From NCBI GenBank assembly GCA_036897625.1, contig JAYMTA010000203.1:1-35158 (forward strand): 35,158 nucleotides of DNA. Reading direction: 5' to 3'. Positions within the stretch are counted from its first letter, which is position 1. Each line of letters starts with the position of its first letter. The stretch is from Pelargonium cotyledonis. Lineage: Eukaryota; Streptophyta; Magnoliopsida; Geraniales; Geraniaceae. Both the position numbers and the translations under genes were made by a program. Under the pieces are notes generated by a model. That model was given only the letters and a program-made list of their open reading frames with translations, was not told the origin of the DNA and made no database searches. This document shows positions 9,233 through 20,380 of the stretch, piece after piece.

Positions 9233-10260
9233 GCACGTACAAGATTCAGGTATCCTTTCGGGGATTCATTGTTTTTACTTTTCACCCTAGGTGCCCTTTT
9301 ATACTTTATACTAGAAATGATTAAATCTGATTCCTTACTAACTACCATACTGCATTTATTGCAACTTGCAAACTTCAAAGAAATGAAAAATATTTGATAC
9401 CTGATCCTCAAATTGTTGGTACCTGTGAGAAGAAGCATGTTCTTGTTAAGATACAAATTTAAAAGCATGCTTGCTCAGGAAGCAGGCCGATTGCATAGTA
9501 TTAAATTCTAAACTATTAGCACAGGGAATGAGTTAGTATCAAAATTAAGTTCTTGCACGTACCAGCCAATAAGACATTGACTGTTAGATCTCTAACTAGT
9601 TGTGTGTCATGTACTTAAAAACCACCTCGTAGTAGTAGAATTTAGTCTAGTTTTACTGGGTTCTTCAGTATGAACTTGTATGTTAATATTGCTACCGGTG
9701 CGAACCACATGGTGAATGATGTATCCCTGGACCCTTGCTCTGTATGTGTATGCAAAATGTAGGGAAGGGAAGGTATGGGGGAATGGTTGTAGTTGTTATC
9801 TGTATCGGAAAACTAATGGTAATCATTCATTTAGGTGGCATTTGGATTAAAAAGTTAGGAATGTAAATGATATTCTCATTCCAAAGTTATTTTTATGACC
9901 AGAAAGTCTTAATTATCCAAACACCAAGAATGAGAATTTCATTCCAACTCCCTTTCTTGATCCCCATTTCTAAACAAAAATTACAATCCGAACTCCACCT
10001 TATTTATTTTTTGCCTTGTGTTACAGAGATGATGTGATTTACATGCAACTCTTAAAACTTGAATACTGAATCATTGCATTGAATGCACGGCATGGGTATG
10101 TTATTCATGAGCTTAATGGTTATTGACTTAATGTTTCTGATTGGCTTTCTTGTAGTCGTTTGCTTCAGAGAACAACTTCATTGCACATAAAATTCTGATG
10201 GAAGTGCAAGGACTAGTTTCGCTGTCAAATAAACTGTTAATGCACTTGGTTTAATTGTAA
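9233..10260 (+). other. GLX1: Likely GLX1 3' UTR with an intron
   Basis: Seventeen bases after the stop there is a strong donor, CAAGATTCAG|GTATCC (intron from 9250). A polypyrimidine-AG acceptor, TTTCTTGTAG|TCG, lies at 10157, with a second possible AG at 10170. This suggests the transcript continues past a 3'-UTR intron of about 0.9 kb. Because the donor is under 50 nt from the stop, this should not trigger decay. The span contains no other gene; 9837-9926 has a short inverted pair (GGCATTTGGATTA, and AATTATCCAAACACC). Confidence 0.45.
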
Positions 10261-11880
10261 TTTGCCTCATCGCTCAAGGGTTTTATGATCAATGTACATT
10301 TAGCTTCTTTTTTCTGGAGTAAATGTTTTGGAAATGTTTTGATTTTCTGCTCCGCCCTCCAATCGGGTTTTCCCTCTTAACCCGAACAGAAAAAGAAAAG
10401 GTGAATTTTGTAGTTGGGTGTGATGCAACTCTATTGCAACCATGATGTAGCATTGTAGCCCATATTAGATGTGCAGTGAGTTTTGTCCATTTCAGGTCCA
10501 AAAAATAAAATGTTAGGCTTTGAATGGTCTATAATGTCATACAACTATGTTAAGATAACAAGTCAAGCAAGTTAATAGTACATGAGTCGACCTATGTAGG
10601 GCTTGAGATACAGTTTTTCTCTAGGATATGGCTTGGGAGGTCAAAAGGTTGGGTGAGATAGATTCTTGAATAAAAATGAGAACTAGGAATGGACTGATTG
10701 ACATAAATAACCATCCACAAACTATAAATTCTAACCAATGATCTTATCTTCAAGCCTCGAATCGAATCCAACCATAGTATATTGTGGCCCTTTCGTAAAT
10801 TTAAACTAGTTCTGTACTTAAAATTTGATTTTCGATAAAACTGATGCCCCATCTGTGTGCAAAAATCCAAAACTTAGTGTGAGAAATATATGAAACACGA
10901 CAATGTTTAGAGAAATTTTTTTAACTCAGAATGTCATAAGTGTAGTGTCGGTTGTTCTTGTTCACTGCACACCTTTAGACCCTTAATTAATGGTTACTAT
11001 GTAGAACTTGGATTCATTTGTTTAAGATAATTTTGCAAGATAAAAATTTCGGAATTATTTTTAAAATAATCGGCTATTGCTTGAGCTTTTGCCTCCACCA
11101 TAAAACTCCAAAAGTTCTCACCGTCAATTTTTTAATTTACAGTATAAAATTCCGTATTTAATTTCATATTTGAGGCAAAAGATCCTGATATGTAAGAGAA
11201 TCACCAAAAAGAGATCATGCTCAATATTATATTAGAAAATGAAAAAGATGATACACAATAAGAGCTTGTTTGGTAAAACTATTTCTCTTTTTTTCGATGG
11301 CCTATTGCTCTTTTAATAGTTTGCCAATTAGAAAAAAAAAAAAAAGCAATTGAAATAAATATGTTTAGTAAAAGAAGTGATTTTAAAAGGACTTCTTGCA
11401 TAGATCTTTAAAATAACTTATTTCTACATAATGTGTAGGTGTATATCAATATGATTTGTTGAAATATTCATTAATAATTAATATGATCAACTTGGTTTTG
11501 CATGACTTTCATTTAAATCGTTTTGATTAAGTAACATAAAAAAAATCAGTAGAAAAATATATTTTTGATTTGTTTTGTTTTGTATAAAAATATATTGCTA
11601 ATTTCAATTTAATTATAATGAGTTTTCTTAGTTTTTGTATAGTTTTCACAACATTCAGTTGTGATGGTAAGGGTTAGAATTGTCCGTACATATGCTATAC
11701 ATCATCCATGGTCACAGCAGCCACTGAAGGCTCCCAAAACAATGTACAAGAAATCTAAGGAAAAAAAAAAAAGAAAAGCTATTACCATGTACTTTCAGAC
11801 AGAAAAAGAAGCAAACAAAAGATGTTTCTCTGACAATTCATTTCAAAGCTTTTAAAAATGAATACACAGAAGAGAACAGA
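10261..11880. other. Intergenic, no gene seen
   Basis: AT-rich DNA between the convergent GLX1 and MYB genes. Small open frames have no family motifs. A weak inverted pattern at about 11266-11395 (GCTTGTTTGGTAAAAC, and ATATGTTTAGTAAAAG) suggests an old hAT-like remnant. Nothing else is clear. Confidence 0.5.
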
Positions 11881-11928
11881 ACACCAGAGAAGAGCTTGAG
11901 AAAGATTGAAGAAGTGTCACCTCACTCA

Positions 11929-11960
11929 CTCACTCACTCACTCACTCACACCCTCTCTTC
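11929..11960. repeat. (CACT)n microsatellite in the MYB 3' flank
   Basis: About seven tandem CACT/TCAC units, about 130 bp beyond the MYB stop codon, probably inside its 3' UTR. Confidence 0.85.
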
Positions 11961-12087
11961 CCTTACCCCATCAAATTTTTACATAAAGATCAGTCAGTAC
12001 TCTACTTACTCCTCACTAGTAGTAATTAATGTCCATAGCCTTCTTTTTCCTCATAATCATCATTTTGTCTCTTGTTTTCATCAACCA

Positions 12088-13357
12088 CTAGCTGTTACTA
12101 CTAAACACATTATCATAATAATTACTGCTGCTAATCAGTTGCTTCAAGTCCTCTATGTCATTATCAAATGAGATCTCACCAAAATACCCATTTCCCTGCT
12201 GATCATTGTTGTTAATGTTGAAGCCAAGTGATGGTGATGATGAGTACTTAAAGCTGTGGCTTTCTTGGAACCCATTGTTGGAAATGAAGCTCTGAAGAAA
12301 ACCCATTTGATGATTGTCTTCTTGTTTGATGTTACTGCAACTCCCATCAGAGGAACTGCAACTTGTTTGATCACTTCCAAGCATGAGCAAGTTGTTATTG
12401 ATATTGTTCTCTGTCACATGATGAACTGGTGCTGAAAAGTAATGCATGGGGCTCAACAAGCTCTCTTGCTCTTGGATTTGAACAAGATCAGTTGTGTTGT
12501 AGTGAAGAGATGGTAGTGATATTGGAAGATTCTGAAGCTGTGAAGAAGAATATGTTTGTTGTGGCTGTGGATGAGGTTTTCTCTGAGCTTGAGCCTGAGG
12601 AGAGACCATGCCCAGCAGCTTCTTCTTGAGCTTGGTGTTCCAATAGTTCTTGATATCATTGTCAGTCCTGCCTGGTAACTGAGCAGCTATAATTGACCAC
12701 CTACAATATTATAACATTGAAATTTCAACAACATTATTAATACGTATAATGACCTTTTCTTGATCAACAACTTATATATGCATGTATTTAGTATCTGTCA
12801 AGAATAGCATATTCTTGATGTTTATACAGACAACCTAAGTTATTAACTATTTTCTGATCTGTTGTTTGGTTCTGTTTCCTCTTTTAGACAGACTTATTCT
12901 TCCTTCACAACATATGATGTTTAAGGAAAAAAAAAAATAGTTCCCAAAAAACAATATGCATAACTTTGATTAATAAAAATAAGTACCTGCTTCCAATGTT
13001 AGCAAACAAGGTACAAATGATCCTATCTTCAGTCTCAGTGAATTCTCCATGTTTAAGGTTGGGCCTCAGATAGTTGAGCCATCTCAGTCTGCAACTCTTC
13101 CCACATCTCCTCAGACCTTGTTGATGATGATCCATTAAAATTTTCATGATCTAGCTTTCTTCATGTAAAAAATGTACAATAATAATAGTAACAAAATAAG
13201 ATAATATATATAATATCTTACCAGCTTTTTGTGGGAGAGCAATCCAATTCCCACCAGTTCCATATTTGTGAATGTAGTCCTTGAGCTTTGAGTCCTCTTC
13301 TGGTGACCATGGTCCCTTCTTCACATTTGCTTTATCACAGCAAGGAGCTCTTCCCAT
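12088..13357 (-). CDS. R2R3-MYB transcription factor, RAX/Blind type (subgroup 14), 3 exons
   Basis: Exons are 13222-13357, 12987-13116 and 12088-12700; total 292 residues. The two introns interrupt R2 and R3 at the positions usual for plant R2R3-MYBs. The N-terminus is [18 protein letters not shown]2 has Trp17, Trp38 and Trp58. R3 has Phe71 in place of the first Trp (normal for plants), then Trp90 and Trp109. The end of R3 and linker ([20 protein letters not shown]), [12 protein letters not shown] and [18 protein letters not shown] point to the group that includes RAX1-3, Blind, MYB36 and MYB68. The family acts in the nucleus in axillary meristem or root-barrier development. The rest is Gln/Asn/Ser-rich, typical of an activation region, and ends in an acidic stretch ([12 protein letters not shown]). 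A GA-rich leader lies just before the ATG. The exact orthologue is not certain. Confidence 0.95.
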
Positions 13358-13360
13358 ATT

Positions 13361-13400
13361 TCTCTCTCTCTCTCTCTCTCTAGAAGAAGAAGAAGAAGAA
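13361..13400 (-). repeat. (GA)n and (GAA)n tracts in the MYB leader
   Basis: On the minus strand a (CTT)n-type tract is followed by about 10 AG units ending four bases before the MYB ATG. It probably lies in the 5' UTR. GA-rich leaders are common binding sites for BBR/BPC proteins; its use here is inference. Confidence 0.7.
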
Positions 13401-13401
13401 A

Positions 13402-14149
13402 GCAAAAGAGTCTGTGGTTTAACAAAATGAACTTTTGGTGCAAGGCTGCAAGTTGCTTTTAATAAGAGATTTGAGCTATGATGGTCCTTACACAGTTACA
13501 AAAAAGAGAAAATAGTATTAAATTATAAATGTTGGAGAGATGCAAACAAGTCAAAATGATATATAGGTTGATTCTTTATTTGGTAATTAATTTTAATTTT
13601 GGAAACTAAATTAAGGTAGTAATAGAAGTTTCCATGAGTATTTGGGAATAATCAAATACTAATATATAAACACGTATAGTATTGATTTTCCTATGGGCTG
13701 TGTCTAGGTTAGTTGTATTGATAGCAACTTCATGCCAAGCTGTAATATTTGTCTTTCTTTCTATGTTTCTTGAATTTGCATGCATGATCAATTGTGACGT
13801 TTTCCAAACCACAGACTTAATTAGGAGTGATATATAGGAGAATTAGTATCAAATTGTGGCTAGACTTGACAGTTTATGATGGCGATATATATTAGCTCAA
13901 TATATACGTCCAAAATACAAAAAAAAAATATAAATAAAAAGAAACATTAGGAGGATTCAAAAGTATTTGTTTTAAGATAAAAGAAGAAGAGGATTTGGCC
14001 GTATCTGTGTGGATAGTGCCACGTCAGCCCAATTTCAAATACCAAAATTTTGGTCAACGAAAAATCTAAACTAACACCTTAAACCTCTGAATGAGCTGTT
14101 ACTCTATTCGAGCTCGCCAAATAACGTGCATGTCGCATTGCCACTCCAT
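13402..14149. other. Probable MYB promoter region, no gene
   Basis: No coding frame of interest. It is AT-rich, with TTATTAAAAG at about 13456 (minus orientation) as a poor TATA candidate, and GCCACGTCA at about 14019, an ACGT-core word. Confidence 0.4.
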
Positions 14150-14470
14150 CTTGATGGCTTGATCATTATGGTTGCCCCGAGAACAAAGTTCGTTGTCATT
14201 CTCGAACGCAAGAGTGATTTCTGTTCCTACGAGAACAAGGTTTACTCGTGTTTTCAAATTAAAAATCAGAATATCGCTTCATCATTGTGAGAACAAAGAT
14301 CGCTCCCACTCTCAAGGTGTGATATCGTTCGGCATTGCCTTATGATTGAGAAAAAAACTCGTAATCATGATCACGAGAACGAAACTCACTCCCACCATGA
14401 TCGCTTTGTGATTATGAGAAAGGATCTTGCAATCATGCATATTAATTTTGTCACTGAAACGAATCTCAAC
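14150..14470. repeat. Degenerate tandem array built on GAGAACAAAG-CTC units
   Basis: The word GAGAAC(A/G)AA recurs (about 14180, 14231, 14289, 14373, with decayed forms near 14347 and 14416). It is usually followed by a (T/C)TC(A/G)CTCCCA or TCTC word and a CATGATC/CATTATG spacer. Spacing is irregular, about 30-57 bp. Composition is richer in GC than the flanks. It looks like an old minisatellite or an eroded repeat-rich protein or TE segment; the open frame here has no recognisable domain. Confidence 0.4.
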
Positions 14471-14575
14471 TTATCAACATCCAAGGATGCATCGTCATGT
14501 GGCAAGAATATTTGTGACCATAAATAACCCTCATTAGTTGGAGGGATCCACACTTTGATCATTAATGCTCTTAAC

Positions 14576-14830
14576 TACTATTTCCGTTCCAAAATGAGTG
14601 TCCTGTTTGTCTAAATTTTGTGTCTCAAAATGAGTGTCATGTTTCTATTTTTAGGTTATTATATTGTAGTTTTTCTCATATTACCCTTATCACTTATGCA
14701 CATAGGCAAATCTGCACATGAGGTTTAGGTGGAAAAATGAGGGTAATATTGAAAACACACTAAATTATCTAGTAATTCTTAATTTTTGCAAAAAATGGAA
14801 ACAAAACACTCATTTTGATACGAGGGAGTA
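14576..14830. mobile_element. Stowaway-type MITE
   Basis: The left end TACTATTTCCGTTCCAAAAT and the reverse complement of the right end, TACTCCCTCGTATCAAAATG, both continue into GAGTGT and form the terminal inverted repeat. The element is about 255 bp with a TA at each border, and non-coding. Confidence 0.75.
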
Positions 14831-15660
14831 TATATTTTCATTATTTCAATTATTCTAGCTTGATAGTATTATCTAATAAATCATAAAACTCAAAAGTGTA
14901 AGGAAAAGTATTTTTTAATGTATAGATTTTTACATGTATTTTCACATGTATATTTCATATTACTAATGAAAATGTTTAGGGTAGAATATGGACAAGTTTC
15001 AATATTTTAATGAATTTATTACAAATGTTAATATTTTGTACCTATTTTGCCATAGATCTTCCGAAAAAAATCGATTAAATTTTTTCGTAAAATTTGACGT
15101 ATTATAGTAAACCTTTACAACTTGTTAGTGTATAAATCATAAACGTTTAAATACTAAAAATTGTAAATATAATTTTTATTCACTTAAATTGATAAATGTA
15201 AGTAAATATATTATAATATTGAAAAATATCCATTTTTTAGCCTAAATATTTTCATTAGTTATACCAAATACATGAAAAATACATGTAAATAAAATACATG
15301 TGTGAATACTCCTCCAGTTTGTCAACAAAAGGCACTTCATGAATTCATTTGCTGATCGCCTGATAGTTGAATCATGTGTATGCATGTGTGGTTGAAGCAA
15401 GAGAAGAAAATGAGAAGAAGAATTATGAGTCTCTACTGTATGTGTAAAGTGATGAATGTGATCTGAACACATCATAGTAGCATGACTGCAGAGAGCTGGG
15501 CTGGGCTGGGGGGTCCATGCAGCTACAACCATATATTATGCATGAATCATGATGATGATGATTCTTTTCCCTCAAATTCATCTATATATCTGATCAGGTG
15601 TGTGTGTAGCTAGCTATGGTATATACATGTGGTTGAAGCTATTGTCTGGAGCTTCCTAGC
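14831..15660. other. Intergenic, no gene seen
   Basis: Very AT-rich up to 15300, then mixed sequence with short repeats (GATGATGATGATT near 15555; GCTGGGCTGGGCTGG near 15496). I looked for known plant microRNA sequences and tRNA-like boxes and recognised none. Confidence 0.45.
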
Positions 15661-15665
15661 CATTA

Positions 15666-15725
15666 AAACACACACACACACACACACTAGCTACTGCTAG
15701 GCAAACAGTGTGTGTGTGTGTGTTT
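15666..15725. repeat. (CA)n and (TG)n runs forming a potential hairpin
   Basis: About 10 CA units (15668-15687) are followed 20 bp later by about 8-9 TG units (15708-15724). The spacer holds its own small inverted repeat, CTAGCTACTGCTAG. The two runs are complementary, so a stem of about 17 bp can form in DNA or RNA. Confidence 0.8.
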
Positions 15726-17290
15726 GTTCAATGTATGATGATTCTACTTGTTAATTTCTCATACAGTAGTCATCATTCATCATTATATAACATTAAATCT
15801 GCTGCCTGCACTCTTTGCCTTTGCAAAATGACACAACTGATCAATAGGACTTCAAATGACAATCATGTATCAGGTCCCTCCCTCCCTAGCTAGCTCTGTA
15901 TATATAAAATATTGTACATCCATCCATGCACAAGAATGTAAACAGGAGCTAGTCAGAGAGTTTGATTGTATCTGGCTTCCTCCAGAACAGTGACCTCAAA
16001 CTTAGGGTTCTCAGAACAATATGGAACATCATCGATCATGCATGAGATCGATATTGTGTTTTAGATGAAAATTCTTATTTCATTGATCACTACTTGCTAT
16101 GTCAAATAATATATAACCAGTAAAATGTCGACAAAGATGAAGATTTATATGCGATTCAGTATTTTTAGTTGCTTTTTTATAAACCCTACCACACGTTTTA
16201 TTGGGATAATTAAGTAGTCTAAGACACTTAGTCTCCTCAAGATCTTTAGTTCGAGTTTTATATCAAGTGTTGGTATTGCCTATTTGGAAACAAACACGTT
16301 AGTTTAATTAAGTTGTGTAACAAAGATCAAATTCATCCAAAACTGTCCAAAACTCGGACAATGTACTTGTTTCTCCCTCACAAATATTATCCCATAGGTA
16401 ATTGAGTATCTCTTTCTCTTTTCTGAATGTTTCTACGTACATCAGAAATCATTTCCACTTCTTGCCTGGTTTAATTTCAATTCATCAATACAGTGTTGGG
16501 TGTGGGGTTGAAATCAATGAAGCACTTGGTAGGGGTCCCTAGCTTATAAGCTGTATATAAAAACATCCCATTACTTGACTTTCTAGCTTTCCTCTAAAAT
16601 TTCATTCTTCATACAGAAATGTTGCTCATTTTTGGTATGTATTCCAATTGCCCCTCGTCTCACTCCCAATCTCGTTCTCCAAATATTACATCCAGCTGCT
16701 ACCACAACAGGACTGCGTGCCACCTCACTTTCTCACTCATGTATATATATATATATACACACACGCCCTACAACAAAGACCGCTTAGGGAAGAGTCATCT
16801 AGATAGCTTCGATTATTTAATTCACGTGGCAGATAATTTAAACTTGATTGTCTTCTGAAACGAAAGTCATACACTACCAACTTTTAAGGAACAACTTAAG
16901 TAAATTATAAGAAACCGAAATTTGATATGAAACCGAGCCAAAATAAACAAGTATACACTACATGGAAATAGTAATAGTATGGAATATATATATATATATG
17001 CTCCCTCATTTGTCATACAAAAAATATATTTTTACATCAAATGATTGTTGGGGATAACGTTTTCGTTGACGTTTTTATGTCTCTACTTTTTATTTGTAAA
17101 TCTATATGCATATGATTACCTCAATGTCAACCTTGTCCGGTATGATTACAAATTAAACTCACCTACCATCTTTTGGTAGCTGCTGTAGGGTTACCTTATC
17201 TTTCATGGAAAAATCTCACGAAACGAACCAACTATATTTAATTAATGAAGACCACAGTCCCAATCATATTTGACGATACAGAAGAGAGAA
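15726..17290. other. Intergenic; one TATA-like site, TA microsatellites
   Basis: CTGTATATAAAAAC at 16551-16564 is a good TATA box followed about 55 bp later by an ATG (16619). The 79-residue frame there has no family motif. TA runs occur at 16740-16757 and 16984-17000. A segment at 16200-16270 has a weak box B-like word (TAGTTCGAGTTTTAT). No gene can be supported. Confidence 0.4.
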
Positions 17291-17294
17291 AAAA

Positions 17295-17660
17295 AAAAAA
17301 AAAACATAAGCCAAGCGACGAATGAGAAAATTTGGAATGTGGAACCGAGTGCCATGTCATTGTATCAAACCCGAAGAACAAACGCCTCAACGAAGACGGG
17401 GCCTCGAGAAAGACCGAAGAGTGCTCGAACGCTTTAACCATGAGGTCCACCCGAACGGACTCGCGCAAACATTCGATTGACCGCCCTCCTAATCACCCAA
17501 TTTGCTCACTTAACCAAAATGAGCCCAAAAATCCCTTGTCTAGCTCCCCTTCTAGCCACGCAAGAGGAGATTTTTCATTAAAGTCATCTTGTCGTGACTA
17601 CATTCCATCGTGTCGCAGTAATCCTTCCAAGCAAAAATGTTTGATACATTAAAACTCTCG
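17295..17660. other. CpG-rich unexplained patch with a 106-codon open frame
   Basis: This patch is clearly richer in CG dinucleotides than the DNA around it. The plus-strand frame 17332-17652 is open for 106 codons and Ser/Arg/Asn/Pro-rich. I recognise no domain. CG-rich patches inside AT-rich plant DNA are often fragments of larger mobile elements or captured exons. I make no gene call. Confidence 0.3.
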
Positions 17661-18814
17661 TTCATTTAAAGACGCAAGACGCTCATATTGTTCATGTTGA
17701 AGACACGAAGTTGTTGCCTCTTGGGAGCCATGTCAAGGGATAATTCCTTGGATGAATTTTGTTTGAGATGAGTACATATTTGATTAAGAGATCCCGACTT
17801 CTTCTAGTGCGCACGTATAGACGACACAGTAACTCAACTAACAAGTTGGTTCAAAATGGACCCCACTTTGCAAACAAATAATTACACGATAACATTACGT
17901 GTCAATTGGATTCTATTTTTATTTTAACTAGTAAATTAGTCGTAATTAAGTTTATTCAAATTTCGTGGGCTTTAAAATTTACTTCATAAATGTCGGTTGA
18001 CTTCAAAGATTAAATTAGTTTAACATTTTATTTATCTATTCACATCTAGTTCCCTATGAACCCTAATTTAGTCAAATTATCTTAGTTAAGTTCATTTATC
18101 CATTACTATATTGTTATTATAATAGCCTGCAAACTTTTCCTCCTTAGTTTGCCAACCGTTGAGAAAATGGACGTGGGAGAAGCAAAATAAGGCAGACGAG
18201 GACACTTGTCTTCCTTTTTCATTTAGTTATAAATTTCTATAGATTTTTTTAGTCAATCTTCTCTACAACTTCACACAATTCATGTATAAAATTAAAATCC
18301 GACCAAATTATTAGCCCAAAACTTGAAATTGTCACCCCCGATGAAAGCTTTACAACTATGTATTATATATAGTTATATACTATTAGAAAAGTTGTAGTTG
18401 TACTTGTGCCAAAACAAAGGGAAATGGAAAAAAGTTTGAGCATAAATTTCCAATTTTGCATAGCATGTCACACAACTACATCTTGCGTAACATGACAATT
18501 TTTAAAAATTATTTACAAGAATGCTTGTTTTATTAATCACCACCCACCTAATTTAGGAAAAATTGAGTTTAAATATCTAGTAAGAAACTGTATGTCTTAA
18601 CTTTTTACCATCGATTCATCTGTAGGAGAATTCTGAAAAAATCTCCTCATTATGTGAAATTATTACTTTATTCATTTGGAAAAGAATAGTATATTAGTAA
18701 TTTATTTGTTTAATGATTTTGTGAACGTGTTTATAAAAGAATTTGAGATGATTTAATAGAATAAAAAAAATGGGCGGAAAGGGTAAAAATAAAAATAAAA
18801 TCATTGTTGAGATA
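17661..18814. other. Intergenic, no gene seen
   Basis: AT-rich DNA without supported features. Confidence 0.5.
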
Positions 18815-18975
18815 CGAGCTGGCCTCTGTGGCCGAAACGTGTCTCTACGGCCCCTTGTGGTCATGCGATTCGTCTTTCTGATATTACCTGCACGTGGGGC
18901 AGTGAAGTCGCACGTGACTTCCTCGATCACGAAGTAGGGGGCCCATGACCTGGCCCAGCCCAGGCCCATTCTCGT
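18815..18975. promoter_or_regulatory. Promoter-like island: two G-boxes and three GGCCCA site II words
   Basis: This GC-rich island has CACGTGG at 18891-18897 and CACGTG at 18911-18916, plus GGCCCA at 18940-18945, 18952-18957 and 18963-18968. ACGT G-boxes (bZIP/bHLH targets) with clustered GGCCCA/TGGGCC (TCP or site II) words are usual in core promoters of actively transcribed plant genes. No coding region is seen within 1 kb on either side. The plus-strand downstream sequence (18980-19070) looks like a CA/AT-rich plant leader. It could drive a non-coding transcript or be a promoter left from a lost gene. Confidence 0.45.
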
Positions 18976-20000
18976 CAATCAATCAATCAAATCACCTCCT
19001 CGTGCATTCATTTTTTTATATTTTTAATTTCAATTCCAATTTCCACACACAAACAAACAACACACAACCCATGATATATGCAGCATTGTTTTGTTTGTTT
19101 GAAAGCTTAAATTGTTTTTACTCCAATATTGAGCAAATGAACAATACACACTAGAACAGAGTAATTATTAAACAAATATTTAATATAATTTATTGGTTAA
19201 TCTGGTTGGTAAAAATTGGGTTTACAAGTTTGAAAATGGTCTCATTACAGGAACAGTGCATTGCATTGCATTGCAGTGCAGTAGTTGGTGTTTGCTTAAT
19301 AAGCAGCAGCTCAGCTCATCAATCTTGCCACCTTTTGTGCATAATTTTCGTAAGTGACACGCAACATCAGTTTTGTTGTTGGACCATTAATTCGTGTGAC
19401 ATAAAATAACCTCATTACTGTCCAAATCTATATGGTTGCTTTCGAGCAGTTTAATTGCTCTCCAAGTCCAAGTGAGTACAATGTGGTTGGGTTTGTTGAT
19501 GATGTCTTGTCTGCTAATTTTGTATGTGCTGTCACAAATCATAATTCACATATTAAAAACGATTAACAAATATAGTTATGGACGCTAACCTAGAGAGGCC
19601 CAGTCTCATGTAAAACAAGAAATGATTAATACTAAGCACTAATCAGGCCATGCGAATATAACGGTAATGGGAGGTACTCGGTCCTCTTAATTTTCAGGGA
19701 GGCGTTTTTGAGACCAGTTAACGTTTTCAGACTCACTAACGTTGTTGTCAACTACCATGTCCTAATTTATTTCAAACATGCTTCCTCCATCTCTTAGGAT
19801 GGACTAACTATGTGCAAGTATTGTTCACGTGGAACCTTCCAGGCTTGTGCCTTCGTTACTCATTATAAGCCCATAACAGAACTCAGTTGCCACCAAAATC
19901 CTATGGCTCATGGACATCAAATAAAAAGGCAAATAAAAAGCAAAGGTTCTTGTCACAAGCTTATTTCAGAATTCAAATACAGCAGCTACAAGTCTACAAC
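18976..20000. other. Intergenic, no gene seen; TTGCA repeat
   Basis: A short pentamer repeat (GCATT/GCAGT units) lies at 19256-19283. Open frames are short and without motifs. The last part may reach the 3' flank of the methyltransferase gene. Confidence 0.4.
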
Positions 20001-20099
20001 TAATATATACATATACATTTGTTTCTCCTTTTTAACTGTTGAACCAAGATTCACCCCGAAAACAAAGAAAGAAACAAGAACTGGTAAAATTTTCATAGT

Positions 20100-20380
20100 A
20101 TCCTCATCTTCATAGCTTTGTTATGCATCCAGTCCAGTTTTGTTTTTAGCTAGCAGAGAGCTTGCATATATGGTCTCCTATTGACATGATACAGTTGAAT
20201 GAAACCAAAAAGAAACAGATATCCCTGGAGCTGCAACCAAAAATAAAAGAAGAGTTTGAAGCAAGCCACATAATAACCAAACATGTTTCAAATCCTATTA
20301 TCAGGAAATAACGCATGGATTGTTTGACTTGATCATAAATGGAAGGTAAGGGTCAAAAGGAAAAAACTCACCCTGAAAGT
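20100..20380 (-). other. Likely 3' UTR of the methyltransferase gene, with a small intron
   Basis: On the minus strand, the stop at 20381 is followed within about 15 bases by a donor, CTTTCAGG|GTGAGT. A polypyrimidine-rich acceptor, TTTTGGTTGCAG|CTCCAGG, lies at about 20233. A short 3'-UTR intron of about 135 bp is likely. No coding capacity. Confidence 0.4.

Noticed and set aside
10147-10160. TTTCTTGTAGTCG as the missing opposite CACTA end for the one at 5581
   Set aside because: It lacks the terminal GTG (reads GTC) and subterminal words, and would place the whole GLX1 gene inside the element; it fits better as a splice acceptor.
16619-16858. A 79-codon frame after a good TATA box
   Set aside because: It includes a translated TA microsatellite and has no motif; the TATA box alone does not support a gene.
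17332-17652. A 106-codon frame as a real gene
   Set aside because: No domain, no splice or promoter context; recorded only as an unexplained patch.
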